From Oscheius dolichura (Eukaryota; Nematoda; Chromadorea; Rhabditida; Rhabditidae), in the NCBI GenBank assembly GCA_932521035.1, contig OW051493.1, positions 3,906,001 through 3,970,000 on the forward strand: a stretch of DNA of 64,000 bases, in the 5' to 3' direction. Below are positions 37,030 to 52,774 of the stretch, piece by piece; position 1 is the stretch's first letter, and each line of letters starts with the position of its first letter. A model generated the notes under the pieces. It was not told the DNA's origin. It did not search any database and saw only the letters and a program-made list of their open reading frames with translations. The position numbers were made by a program, and so were the translations under genes.

Positions 37030-37047
37030 GGGGGGGGGGGGGGGGGG
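37030..37047 (+). repeat. Poly-G tract, 18 nt
   Basis: An uninterrupted run of 18 G residues in AT-rich surroundings, 417 bp upstream of the CREB3-type start codon. Such runs can form G-quadruplexes. A matching 17-nt C run is at 59006-59022. Confidence 0.9.
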
Positions 37048-37463
37048 TTCCTATATTCTAGCTTATGATATTGTGTAGAGTGAGAGACTGTAATACATCT
37101 CCTCTACTGGGTGGAGATTCTCACGATTGAAAGCAATGAGAAGCCAATAACCGCATCAATATTGAAACACCGGCAGATGAGCTTCTATCCCAGTCCTTTT
37201 CACTCTCATATCCACTTGTTTGTCTCGTCGTGGCTTGTTTGAATTGGCACCTCTGAAGTCGTGAACTTTATTTTACGTGCCCATTAGAACTGTCCCAATT
37301 CTTCGAAACAGTTTATTTAGCTGCATTTCCGTCGTACACTCCTTTATTATCTCTTTTGTTTAAGCTGGCACACAGCTTTCGGCTGTATTTGAACAGATTA
37401 ACACCTGTGCCGCGAGTTTCCCCAATCACATCTAACTTCGGTCTGGCGGTATCCAGCTATAAT

Positions 37464-39076
37464 ATGTGTAAGTAGTACTTGTATTAAATGACAATTGATC
37501 TTTGGTTGCGTTTTAGTTATCTTTTAAGGCAGTTTTCTTCTTATCAGAGAAAAGTGGGTATAGCTGTAAAAAGAGTCATTATTAATTCCGTGTAAATCTA
37601 ATGGATTTGAATTTAAATGACATATTTGGTTTTTCCATTACAAACAAATAACCTAAATATATATTTCAGATTATCTGGGATCTTCTGCCGGTTCTCCGTC
37701 ATCATCGCTCAGCTCACCAGATATGAAAGACAATCTTGGAGTTGACCTCAGTTTCTGCGTTCCGTTCAACCATAATCCTTTCCTCAACAGTCCGGCTAGC
37801 TCAAGCGGGTAAGCGAATCCATAGAGGCCATGTCGCTAAAGTTTTGCTCTAATATATAGTTCTTTTCCAAAAAATAGGAATACACTAATCAGGGTTTTCT
37901 TGAAAATCAGACAAATTTTGCTATTTTGTTCTCCGATCCCAAATGGTCTCGAACGGAGGCAAATTACTGTATCCCTATTTTTTTGGAAAAGAACTATATA
38001 AAGCGCTAGTTATGTTACGTGAACCGGTTACTCTTGCGCGTAACAAATCCTCTTCAAGAGATTAATTTGACTGGTCCAGAAATGAACAAAACGAAAAATG
38101 CCTATAAAATGATATTCCACTGAAGCTTGTGTGATAAACATTTTAAGCAGCCCTTTTGGAATGGTTTTTCCTCCATGTAACTGCGGTCCCAGTCCACTTC
38201 CCCCCGTCAGTCACTTTTCGCAGAGTCAGATGAATGTCCAGGTAAACTTTACAAACTGAAAAAACAATATATGCCTCGTTTTCAGATGGGCGATCCTGCC
38301 TGTGTTCAGTCTGGTCTTTCTGTTTTTTCGCACGACGCCATCAGCCTCTTTGACGGTATGTTATAGCCTTTTATGCATTATTTTTTTATAAAATAGGCAA
38401 TACTATAACAAGCTAATTTTTATTTTATCTACATCCATTGTTTGCAGATGAACGTTCTCCATCGCCACCATCGGATCGTAGTTCTCCAACGGAACGTATT
38501 CCTTCAATGATTAATATGGTTTATGACACCATGCCGGATGCCTTTGGAAACCATCAGCAAATGAATACTCTGGGAAGCTTGGCCGCTGCACAGCAACAAC
38601 TTAAAACCCGGAGCAAAATGCATGAAATGGCTGTGAAGCAGCGTCTTATAACTGATCAGGTATTCGTTTCTTTAATTTGCAATCTGCTGAGTTTAGAGAT
38701 TTCAGGATCCTCGTAGTCAGGGAATGGTTCAGTTAAGTGCTGAAGAACGTCGAACTCTCATACAAGAAGGCTATCCTGTGCCGACCAGACTGCCTCTTAC
38801 AAAATCGGAAGAAGAGGCACTAAAAATTGTTCGTCGCAAGATCAAGAATAAGTTGTCTGCACAAGAATCTCGTCGTAAACGCAAAGAGTACATGGACACA
38901 TTGGAGCAGCGTTGTCAAGGATATTTCAATGAAAACACTCAGTTAAAGTGTTAGTCTGCCTTTGTTTTGCACTATTTGATATTTTAGCGCGGTTGAGATC
39001 TCTTGAGGTGGCGAACAAGAATCTTGCTGGTCAATTGAAGAAATTACAAGAAATGATGGGTGTAGTTTCCGAGTAG
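37464..39076 (+). CDS. CREB3/CrebA-type bZIP transcription factor
   Basis: This is a bZIP regulator related to CREB3L/OASIS/CrebA, which in animals activates secretory-pathway genes. Exons are 37464-37467, 37670-37808, 38151-38241, 38286-38355, 38448-38659, 38706-38949 and 38988-39076. They total 849 nt (282 residues) and every phase agrees. The first coding exon is only ATG-T. A serine-rich N-terminus leads to [17 protein letters not shown] and then the basic region [20 protein letters not shown], characteristic of the CREB3 subfamily. A leucine zipper follows. The protein stops about 20 residues after the zipper, so the membrane segment found in vertebrate CREB3 proteins is absent, as in insect CrebA. 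Intron 37809-38150 holds a small inverted-repeat element. Confidence 0.88.
37853..38000. mobile_element. 148-bp MITE-like element, TA-flanked
   Basis: Long terminal inverted repeats of about 40 bp. The left end TATATAGTTCTTTTCCAAAA is mirrored at the right end (TTTTGGAAAAGAACTATATA). A few mismatches occur further in. It has no coding capacity. The TATA termini suggest insertion at TA, as in Tc1/mariner-derived MITEs. It sits in an intron of the CREB3-type gene and is not in the spliced product. Confidence 0.8.
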
Positions 39077-39692
39077 AAATGTTGGTCAGTTTTTTTAAAG
39101 TCAAAGGTGAGCCTATTTATAGTAGTATCTTCGAGCAGCGGCCGAGCTCACACATGGACGATTTTAATGTTCGCTGTGTCTGCCTCAGCCTACTTCTCAA
39201 CAAAAGGTCTGCTTGAAACAATGCGTGTACCCTCTTTTGAGGAGACCTTATCGGATTTTTAAAAAAAAAAATAATTGCAAGTAGTTTTTTTACCCCCCTT
39301 TTGGTTTCGGTCTCCTATATATGTATTCATAAGTATCACATTTTATCCTCAAATTTGCCTGGAGATTAGTTTTTAATGCAATGTTTTATATTTATTTTTT
39401 TGCATAATTGTTTTATAGTTTATCGTGCAATTTGTAACTGTGATAAGGGCCTCGCCCACTCTTTCATCGCCCTAATTATTGACTTATTGTCAGTACAATT
39501 ATAGTTTTTAGGGAATTTCCTGGTTGATGAAATAAATCTTTATTTTTCTGTTGAAAATTTCCTATACAGTAAAATTTTGAAATACTGACACTATCACAAA
39601 AGTGCATAAAGGAATGCTAAGACTTAGAAAGACTTACCTCGTCGTAAAGCATAAATAAGGAATTTGTACAGATGATATGAAATAATCAACAA
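39077..39692. other. Convergent 3' region of CREB3-type gene and TBC1D20
   Basis: 616 bp between two convergent stops. It is AT-rich and holds the 3' UTRs. An A run lies near 39260, and a back-to-back pair of poly(A) hexamers lies at 39531-39544. Confidence 0.6.
39531..39544. terminator. Bidirectional poly(A) signal
   Basis: AATAAA on the + strand (39531-39536) and TTTATT (39539-39544, AATAAA on the minus strand) are separated by only two bases. They form a perfect palindrome that could serve both the CREB3-type gene and TBC1D20. This would give 3' UTRs of roughly 470 and 150 nt. Confidence 0.65.
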
Positions 39693-41817
39693 TTAGGCAG
39701 CGTATTTTGAGAAGAAAAAGGCAAGACCGGCTGCACTTGCTGCTCCTGCTACAAAAAATTGAAGAGCATATCGAGGTATTGCGCTGGGCACAGAGGTTCG
39801 TGGTGGAGAAGCGAGCTAAAGAAATAAAAAAAACTAGCTTGCATACCTGTTTTTTGTATTCACTCATATATCTTCCTTTTAACAAACATGGAGGCATGAG
39901 CTTCGCAAGGTAACGGGCATCCGATAATAAAGCATCAAGAGGTAGTTCATTTGGCATATTTGAAAGGAGATGGTGGATAAAAGGCATTTCTCTAAAAAAG
40001 CATAACTTGAAGAGAGAATTATATCTAAACCTTTCACACGCCAAAATTGAGGATTTTCGGAAAATAACAACAGCCGCAGACACGTATATAGGAAGCAGTG
40101 GAGAAGACGCTAATAACACATCAAAAAATCGTACTATCTAAAGCTCAAAGTTTACGGGTATATGAAAAACGAAAACCTGTTGGTAATGATTTAGAGAATG
40201 GCTAAACCACGTTAAAGGCCAGCTAAGAGCAAACATTGTTCCAAGTTCTACATCTCTTAGCACTTTCTCCAAATGGGGCTCCACTCTTGATAATATTATG
40301 TACCTAAAGCAGGTTTTATAAGTTTGACTATACCGAGGCCGCTATAACAATTAAAGTTTTAGGGGGGAGATACTTAAGGGGTTAAGTCACACTTTTCGTC
40401 CCAGTCTCTCCATTGTGCTTATTTTGTGTTATTTCGCCCGTCTAATTGCATTTTATGATGTCTTCTTGTGTATACTAAGTGGTACTATATTGAATATACT
40501 GATGTTCTATTAGTGATTCGCCGGACCCCATACCCCCTCCCTGGTTGGGGCTCCGAAGGAGACATGCCGCAGGCATGTCGACGAGGTGCCGTTAAAGCAG
40601 GGGGTCCGGGGGGCGCAGCCCCCCGTAATGCCCACCTCGGAGTAAACAATATATTTACTGAAGAAAAATACCATAAAATACAATACGACAACTGAAATAA
40701 CACAAAATAAGCAAAAAGGAGAGATTGGGACGAAAAGTGCGACTTAACCCCGAAAATGAATTCGGGGTTAAGTATACACACTCAAAGTTTTACGGTTTGT
40801 CTAAAGAGATCTCAGTTTTCTTTAGAACTTACATAAGATCCAATTCTTTGAGAACACTTTGCTCTAACGTCTTTAGAAGGTAATTGCTAAAACTTCCATT
40901 ATGAGCTAATTGACAGCAAATTCGAAAAGCTTTTTCTACTCCGCATACTAATACCATTGTCAAACATACGTCATGAAAACCTAGAAGGCAAAGTAATCAC
41001 ATAACAAGCAAATTCTAACCTTGATAGTACCTAAATCGAGGATTTGTCCTTAAAACACGTACTATAAGCGGAATGAGCTCATCTTGTAAAAATGATCGAT
41101 GCGATTCAGATATATTAGGAGGAAATCTTGCTAATGTTCTATGAACATCCAATTCTACCTGAAAACAAAGTTCAAAATATACAAACCTTGTATCTCAAAT
41201 AGAACATGGTATATAAAGATATTTCACTTGCCTGTTTCCATTCGGAATGATTTTTCAAAATGTCAATATCTACACTATTTTCCTCCTAAAATTGTTGTCA
41301 TATTTCTTATGAATAATTTTACCTCGATAAAATCAGGCGATTCGGAAAACTCGGAAACTGCTGACTCAAAATCGGAGTCAGAAGAAAGGGCATCATCTTG
41401 ATCTTCATCAAATGATATTAAATTGGCAGCCAAAACAGGCCAAATGATTGCACGAAATTCGTCATCCACGAGACCACCCGCTGAACATGCAAATGTCCTA
41501 AGTTGTTCTAAAGCATTTGTTCTAAGTGGATAAAAATAACTACCTATATATAAGTTAAGATCTTCCTGAGAATGATCTTTTAAAAATGTGGTTATACTTT
41601 CCCGTTTTATTTTTAGAGCTTTGTATTTTGCCACCTTGATGGGGCTATCGGGAAACTCGTAATCCGACTGAAATCAGCGATTAAAAAAATTATATGTTGA
41701 GTAACTTACACCCGTTGGTGTTGTTCTACTTATATCGTCACACGATGTTCCAATCCACTTCTCATCGTGGATCTTTTCGTAATGATGAGGAGTCACAGGC
41801 TCTGATATCGATGGCAT
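39693..41817 (-). CDS. TBC1D20: TBC1D20-type Rab GTPase-activating protein
   Basis: This is a Rab1/Rab18-directed GAP anchored in the ER membrane. The start at 41817 (MPSISEPVTPHHYEK) leads to FACSAGGLVDDEFRAIIWPVL, the N-terminal TBC signature. An acidic insert follows, then VELDVHRTLARFP with the arginine finger, and RFRYYQGFHDVC with the glutamine finger. The rest matches the TBC1D20 subfamily: VELGTMFALSWPLTWFSHSL, LLASSPLLPIYVSAAVVIFR and PFIHHLLSNMPNELPLDAL. The C-terminus is a membrane anchor (ALQFFVAGAASAAGLAFFF) followed by SKYAA. One intron begins with GC (near 41232). Another (about 40305-40840) carries the 374-bp inverted-repeat element. It is divergent from ATP synthase subunit f. 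Confidence 0.93.
40378..40751. mobile_element. 374-bp inverted-repeat element with GNA-triloop hairpins
   Basis: Terminal inverted repeats of about 90 bp start GGGGTTAAGTCACACTTTTC on the left. The complement of the right end reads GGGGTTAAGTCGCACTTTTC. It has no coding capacity. The centre (40521-40625) is GC-rich and holds nested perfect inverted repeats. An outer stem is CCGGACCCC (40521-40529) with GGGGTCCGG (40601-40609). Three short hairpins have C-GNA-G loops: 40551-40561, 40561-40579 and 40607-40625. It lies in a TBC1D20 intron. No clear target-site duplication was found, because the right flank itself carries another inverted copy of the end (40743-40772). Confidence 0.85.
40743..40772. 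repeat. Hairpin at the right edge of the inverted-repeat element
   Basis: Perfect 12-bp arms CTTAACCCCGAA and TTCGGGGTTAAG flank a 6-nt loop. The outer arm repeats the element's terminus, so the element's end is present twice, head to head. Confidence 0.75.
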
Positions 41818-42207
41818 GAACTGGTAACACCTGCAATAAGCTGTAAGCAATACTCATCCATTTTTCTAGGCTTGAGAGGCTAAAAGAATTGAGAAATGAG
41901 GCAAGAAACACAGTCACAAACAAAAAAATAAGACAACGACGGTGATGTAAGTGTGGACTACGGCTAGACGTGTTAAAGGACTGTTCGCGGGTCTCGTTGG
42001 CTTACCCCTGATTTTGGTGCTTTGGAAGTCAAACTTGGCAACGAACAAAGCCGCCCGTTCTCGCCAAATTCTTTTGCTTTTCTTATTTTTGTACGAAAAG
42101 CTGTTTATTTGTATCGGAAATTGCTTGCCATTATGCTATTCCATTCATAGATATGCTTTCCAGTTTATAGAATGCTTCCTATAGCATCTAAATGACCTTG
42201 TTTCTAG
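41818..42207. other. Divergent promoter region of TBC1D20 and ATP synthase subunit f
   Basis: 390 bp between two divergent starts. A GTAAGT donor near 41947 and TTTCTAG directly before the ATG at 42208 suggest a 5' UTR intron of about 260 nt for subunit f. A trans-splice acceptor at the same place is the alternative. Confidence 0.5.
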
Positions 42208-43041
42208 ATGGCTTGGTTGCGTCCTCCTGCAGCAGGAACCAAGCTTACTCCATGGGTTCCGGATCTGATCTTCATTCCTATTTCACGCGCAGTGGAGCGC
42301 GTAGGAGTGTTCTTCTATAACAGGTGAGTGCCAACTACATATTTTTTTTTAATTTCATGAATTCTGTATAGCAGTTCCAAACGAGTTAGTAATTCTTTGT
42401 AATGTTTTCTTTCAGGGTTCTCAACAAAACCGAGATCGGTCTCTTTGACAAGCGCTGGAACAAGAACGTCCACGGACCCTACTGTCACTGGCGCTACTAT
42501 GGAAAACGTTAGTGCTATTTTATTATTTTTTTTATTTTGTAATCAAAACTTCAAAGCTTTATCGCAAATGGTTTTTGTTTCAACTTGGTCCGAGATTAAA
42601 ATATAGAATTTAGCAGTTCACTGAAAATGTTCTGTTTGTTACACTATTTAGGCCAAAGCATTTCACAGCTGCGTTTTCGCCGGTATTCGCTGTTTTATAT
42701 AGATTTCCATTTTACAGTTGATACTAAACTGATGGACGTGAAATTGGGAGAATTGCCTGCCTGGATTGCTCGGCGCGAGAAGACTCCCGGAGCATTCTAT
42801 AACGAATTTATGCGCAACATCTGGAGGGTACACAACAAGTGGTATTCAGGACCTGTTTATGCCAATACCGTAAGTAGAAATAAATTCCTATGGTACTTTT
42901 CTAAAACATATTTTTTCCTAAGATATCCTATTTTTTTAGGTGAAAACTATCTTCCGCTTCGTCTTTGCCTACTCTTTCTTGAATTGGCTGGTCAAATCCC
43001 ACCGTTATCTGGATTTCCAAAAGACTATGTACCACTGGTAG
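42208..43041 (+). CDS. ATP5MF: ATP synthase subunit f, mitochondrial
   Basis: This is a small single-pass subunit of the membrane Fo part of mitochondrial ATP synthase. Four exons encode 153 residues. Matching features are LTPWVPDLIFIPISRAVERV near the start, FFYNRVLNKTEIGLFDKRWN, CHWRYYGK, the conserved GELPAWIARR, and the C-terminal block with FRFVFAYSFLNWLVKSHRY, which carries the membrane segment, ending MYHW. The form is longer than the vertebrate protein (about 90 residues), as in nematodes. Phases agree across all three introns. DTYMK starts 156 bp after its stop on the same strand. Confidence 0.92.
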
Positions 43042-43197
43042 AAGTCGAACATCAAAGAGGAGGGCTAGCGACCTTTTTAGTGTTCATTGTTTCTTTGTGG
43101 CAGATAAATAGAGTAATTTACCGATAAAAGTTCATTTTTTCAAGGGTTTCCTGCATGCTACTTTTATCCCGCATTTACTAATTTAAACGAAGTTAAG

Positions 43198-44942
<1,745 letters not shown>

Positions 44943-45459
44943 CTCGCTTCTTACATTTGACTTTTTTTACTTTGTATATTCTGTATACTAATCCCGTCTG
45001 TCCCCAAATGGCCTTTGAATGATTCTTATATTGTGGGCATTGTCTGTGACTAATTAGCGCCACCAGGTGCACCGTTCTTCCTTTTTGCCTGCCTAATCCG
45101 CTTGGTTGACTAACAGGTACACGATTGATGCGATTTCAGCCATATGCCAGTTTGTCCTTTGGTGATAGGTTTCTTTTTCTCACTTAATTACGGTATCCAG
45201 GTTGTCGGATTTTCAAAATCTTGCGGTTGTTACAATACAAGTCTTTCTAACTAATAAATATTTAAGTAAAAGCCGCATATCTTCATTGTTTGCAATATTC
45301 ACAGAAATATGGAACGAATCACAGGAAAGTCGCAAGGAGTCAATATATTTGGGAGAGGAAATTATTATATAGGTTACAATAGATGAAGAAAATACACCGG
45401 TAATCCACAAACTGAGACATAGTCATTATTTGGGGAAGCTCTGGCTTCAATAGACAAAG
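44943..45459. other. Convergent gap between thymidylate kinase and the PRDM gene
   Basis: 517 bp of 3' flanking sequence. One TACGGTA word lies at 45189-45195 and an AATAAA on the + strand near 45255. No gene is visible. Confidence 0.5.
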
Positions 45460-49461
<4,002 letters not shown>

Positions 49462-52400
49462 GTCTCTCTGAAAATGGGAGATGGAGAATTGGCTGAGAAA
49501 GGAGAAGACAAGGTAAAAAGGGGAAATAGGGGGTTGGAGAAGGGCGTGGGAACCTGGGAGTCACATGGACAGAGAAGCGTCACTCGAATATGTTATTCCG
49601 ATCGGGGAAAATAATCTCGAAGGATACAAGGTGGAGGAGGACGGCTTCTCCCATTTTAGAGACAATTAGGGGTCCATTATGACAGAGGAGGTTAGACACA
49701 CGCGAGACGCCGCTACAATCCTGGAGGGGGATTGTAGGGAGCAGGTACAATTGGGGGGATACCCCGAGATATACTCGACCTGGCTAGAAACGGCAATACG
49801 GAGGCGGTAAATGGTGATATGGAATAAGCTCCGGCTACAGTATGCTTTAGAGGTGTTGCCGAGCGGGATGGCTCCGCGCCATCCCCGCTCATCGTCTCCT
49901 CACCGGCTCCGCCTCTGTCGTGGCCAATGAGAAGAATGGGGCGGGGCGAGGACCAGGCGTCTCTTCTTCCGAGAAAGGTAAGAAGTCCCATGTACTGCGA
50001 GCAGCAGTAGAGACAGGTGTTAACAGCTGGGAGTCGGGGGCAAGGGCATTTTGACAACTGAAAGAAAGGGACCGGGGAGAGCCCCTTTGATACTAGACAG
50101 ACTCTCTTTGATATATTCCAATTTTATAGGGAGGAAAAAATGAATCAAAGACCAGAGGAAGAATACGAAAAGGCGCCGTCCCCCCCGAGACGCTACAATT
50201 CGCGAGAATACAAATCGCAGCAGGATGGAAAAGCTCATTATCAGATTTTGCAATTCATAGAGGGAAGACGAAACTTGTCATAAAATATGGGAAAGAAGAG
50301 GACGAAGAGAAGACAGTATGAGGGGAAGACAGGCAGGGAGAGAAAAGAAAAGAACGACTCCGGGAGGGGGAGGGATATCTCCTTTTTTCGGGGAGAATTC
50401 GCCTCGGCTATTTGTTCGTTTCAGGCGAAGCTTGCACAAAGCGCTGTTCCTCTATGATAAATATAGATTTGACAGCGAGAAAACAGCAGGCGATCTGGAA
50501 CGCCAGCAACGGTCATCAGGTTCAGGGAAGAAGGAACCGACCGCTGGAGACGGGAAGGAGACGGGAGGGACAGCAGGGTGTCCGGAGTGGACAATAGACA
50601 GAGAGCCGAGGGCGGATGAACAATTTCGAGGGACGACGGGTACAAAGCGAGGTGGTGGCGCAACAGTTTTAGCCCTTTATGACTCTGAAACTCGGGTTGC
50701 GCCACAACTGGGTAGGTATCCTCTCTTCTTTTATATCTCGGGGTATCCCAGAACTTGTTGTTTCTGAAACTACTACAGTAACCCAGAGAAGATGCCCCAG
50801 TGGATATCCGGCTGACCGGAGGATGGCTGGCTGCTCCGGTGACAATTACCCGCACTGTTGTGCAACGGATAGCGTAACGTAATCCCCAAATGGGGCGCCC
50901 TTGAGCTTCTCCGCTCCTGCGTCTCCTCTCCTTGTGCCATTTCTCGTCGTTATTTCGAGGACACCTCAATTGACGGCTGCCAGGTGATGGAGCCAGCCGG
51001 CCGTGAAGCTCTTCCTGGGCGGAAGACGGGGTGAGGGTGGCGTGAAATTTCGAGGCGGTTAGCCGGAGCCACAAAATAAGGGAAGTGGCAGGGGGAGGGG
51101 AGGGAGGCACTAACAGGTAGGAGGCAATGAATCAACTCTGCCATTTGTACCAACCACCCCCTTCACTCCTCCGGAAACTGTACGGTAGAGCCGAGGCGCG
51201 TGGGCAAACGTGGCTCTGAATGGAGTCGAGTGCGGATCGCACCCACTCGCTCACTTTGGCAAACTCAAGACAAACAGGGGACACAGGTTATCAGGAGGGG
51301 GCACGAGGCATCGATAGATCAACGTCTTCCGAAGGACTACTCGGGGGCTCTCACGCACCTGCACTAATTACGACGACGGCGGTGATGATTTGCCCCCGCT
51401 TACGACATCGAGAACTCGGGGAGGATACAGAATACACACAGTAACCACACCTTCATTCTGTACCAGGCTAATTTCCGGATAAACTGTCCGGAAAGTCTCT
51501 TTCCTCGAAGTAACGTGTCCCTAAAAGTGGCAGTTCAGCACTCCTCCTCCTCCTGGCAGACAGCCGACTGTCTCTGCTGTCCTCTTTAGTGCTCTCGATT
51601 CTCCAGGTGAGCTCTCTGGATCGACGCCTACTTGAGCATTGATGAGTCGCCGTGAGGCAGCGTGGAGATCGCGGAGAGCGGGGAGAATGTTTGCCAGATG
51701 AGATTGCCAGGTAATCTCACATGTATTGCTGCCCACAGGGCTCCATATTTATTTGATGAGTGCCATGGATGGGGTGCTACCGTAACCTGGGTAAGAGGCA
51801 GAGGTAAAAATGAACTCCTGTATTTTCGAGACGCCTTTCCAGGAATATCTTTGTTGTCGAGGAGACAGAAATAGTTACGCGAAGGTGCCCCGGCAGAGGG
51901 TATCAGTAGTCATCGAAACAGCAGGGAGCCTCGGATAAAAAGTGTGGATGACTCTCCGCCGTGTCGCACATGGTGACCCTGGGAGGAGGACAACAAGAGG
52001 TGGCTGGCTAACTCTATGCTATCTGCCATGCAGGGATCCAAATGTCTCACAATTGTTGAAATGTATGCCCGTCCCTGTGTCATCATCTCCAGTCGGACGA
52101 CTCGCTGCTCTCGTCCCCTCTCCTTTGTGCCTTTCCACCCATCGACTGATAACCGAGATAAGCAAATCCCTCGTCGCTACTCTTTCTCTGTTTTTTTTTC
52201 CGAGTACTCGTCCAGCCTTGTTTTACTTACCGCTTGAACTCCTGGGGCCTCTTTTTAAATAAAAGACGAGGAATATCCAGTTGTACCGGCCAGCCGGCTA
52301 GTGTTTGTCTTATCGACTCCGGCGCCACTCGCGCTAGTTCACCCCAATGTTTTCTTTTATTTGCATATGTCACCTCCAGTTAATTTTTAATTTCTCTTCC

Positions 52401-52774
52401 GATCCACCCAATTAGGCGGGAAATAACCTTGGAGTAGTATTTTTTGAGTTAGGAGGAGAGTCCCAGATGACAACAGGTGGAGAATGCCACAGCTGGTTGC
52501 AAGGACGAGGCCTCTTCGGATAATTAGTAAACTGTCTCCTCCCTTTCACAATAAATTATAGCAAGAGAAAGTCACGGCAGGGCGATAAACAGACAGACAG
52601 GGGGCATTCCCCGACTGACCCACCCGATAGGCGAATCGATTCTATTGCCCCCGCCAGCTGACGATAAACTCCAGAGATCATCATTTCCCAGGGATGACTC
52701 CCCTCCCGTCTCGTCTCCAATGAAATCCCCCATCCTCCTCCCAAATGTGTTGCTATTCCCTAGGCCTCGTCAGA
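49462..52774. other. Divergent gene-free stretch between the PRDM and MFS genes
   Basis: About 3.3 kb. The part next to the minus-strand PRDM gene is purine-rich on the + strand; 51 of 60 bases at 50281-50340 by hand count. The part next to the + strand MFS gene is pyrimidine-rich. The switch lies near 51-52 kb. Two TACSGTA words occur (51181, 51778). The 229-codon frame at 50421-51110 (minus) shows no domain and is probably chance. Confidence 0.5.

Larger units (their letters stand above)
32451..37463. other. AT-rich gene desert upstream of the CREB3-type gene
   Basis: About 5 kb, T-rich on the + strand. Open frames are short and share no recognisable domain. It holds a hairpin near 33785-33817 (AAAAAGATTC / GAATCTTTTT) and an 18-nt G run at 37030-37047. 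A promoter, long 5' UTR introns or a noncoding transcript of the bZIP gene could lie here, but nothing decisive is visible. Confidence 0.45.

Noticed and set aside
40468-40695. An open frame inside the inverted-repeat element
   Set aside because: It reads through the hairpin core and terminal repeats and has no domain. The element looks non-autonomous.
50421-51110. A 229-codon open frame on the minus strand
   Set aside because: It lies in purine-rich DNA where the complementary strand has few stops. No domain, no splice context and no similarity that I recognise.
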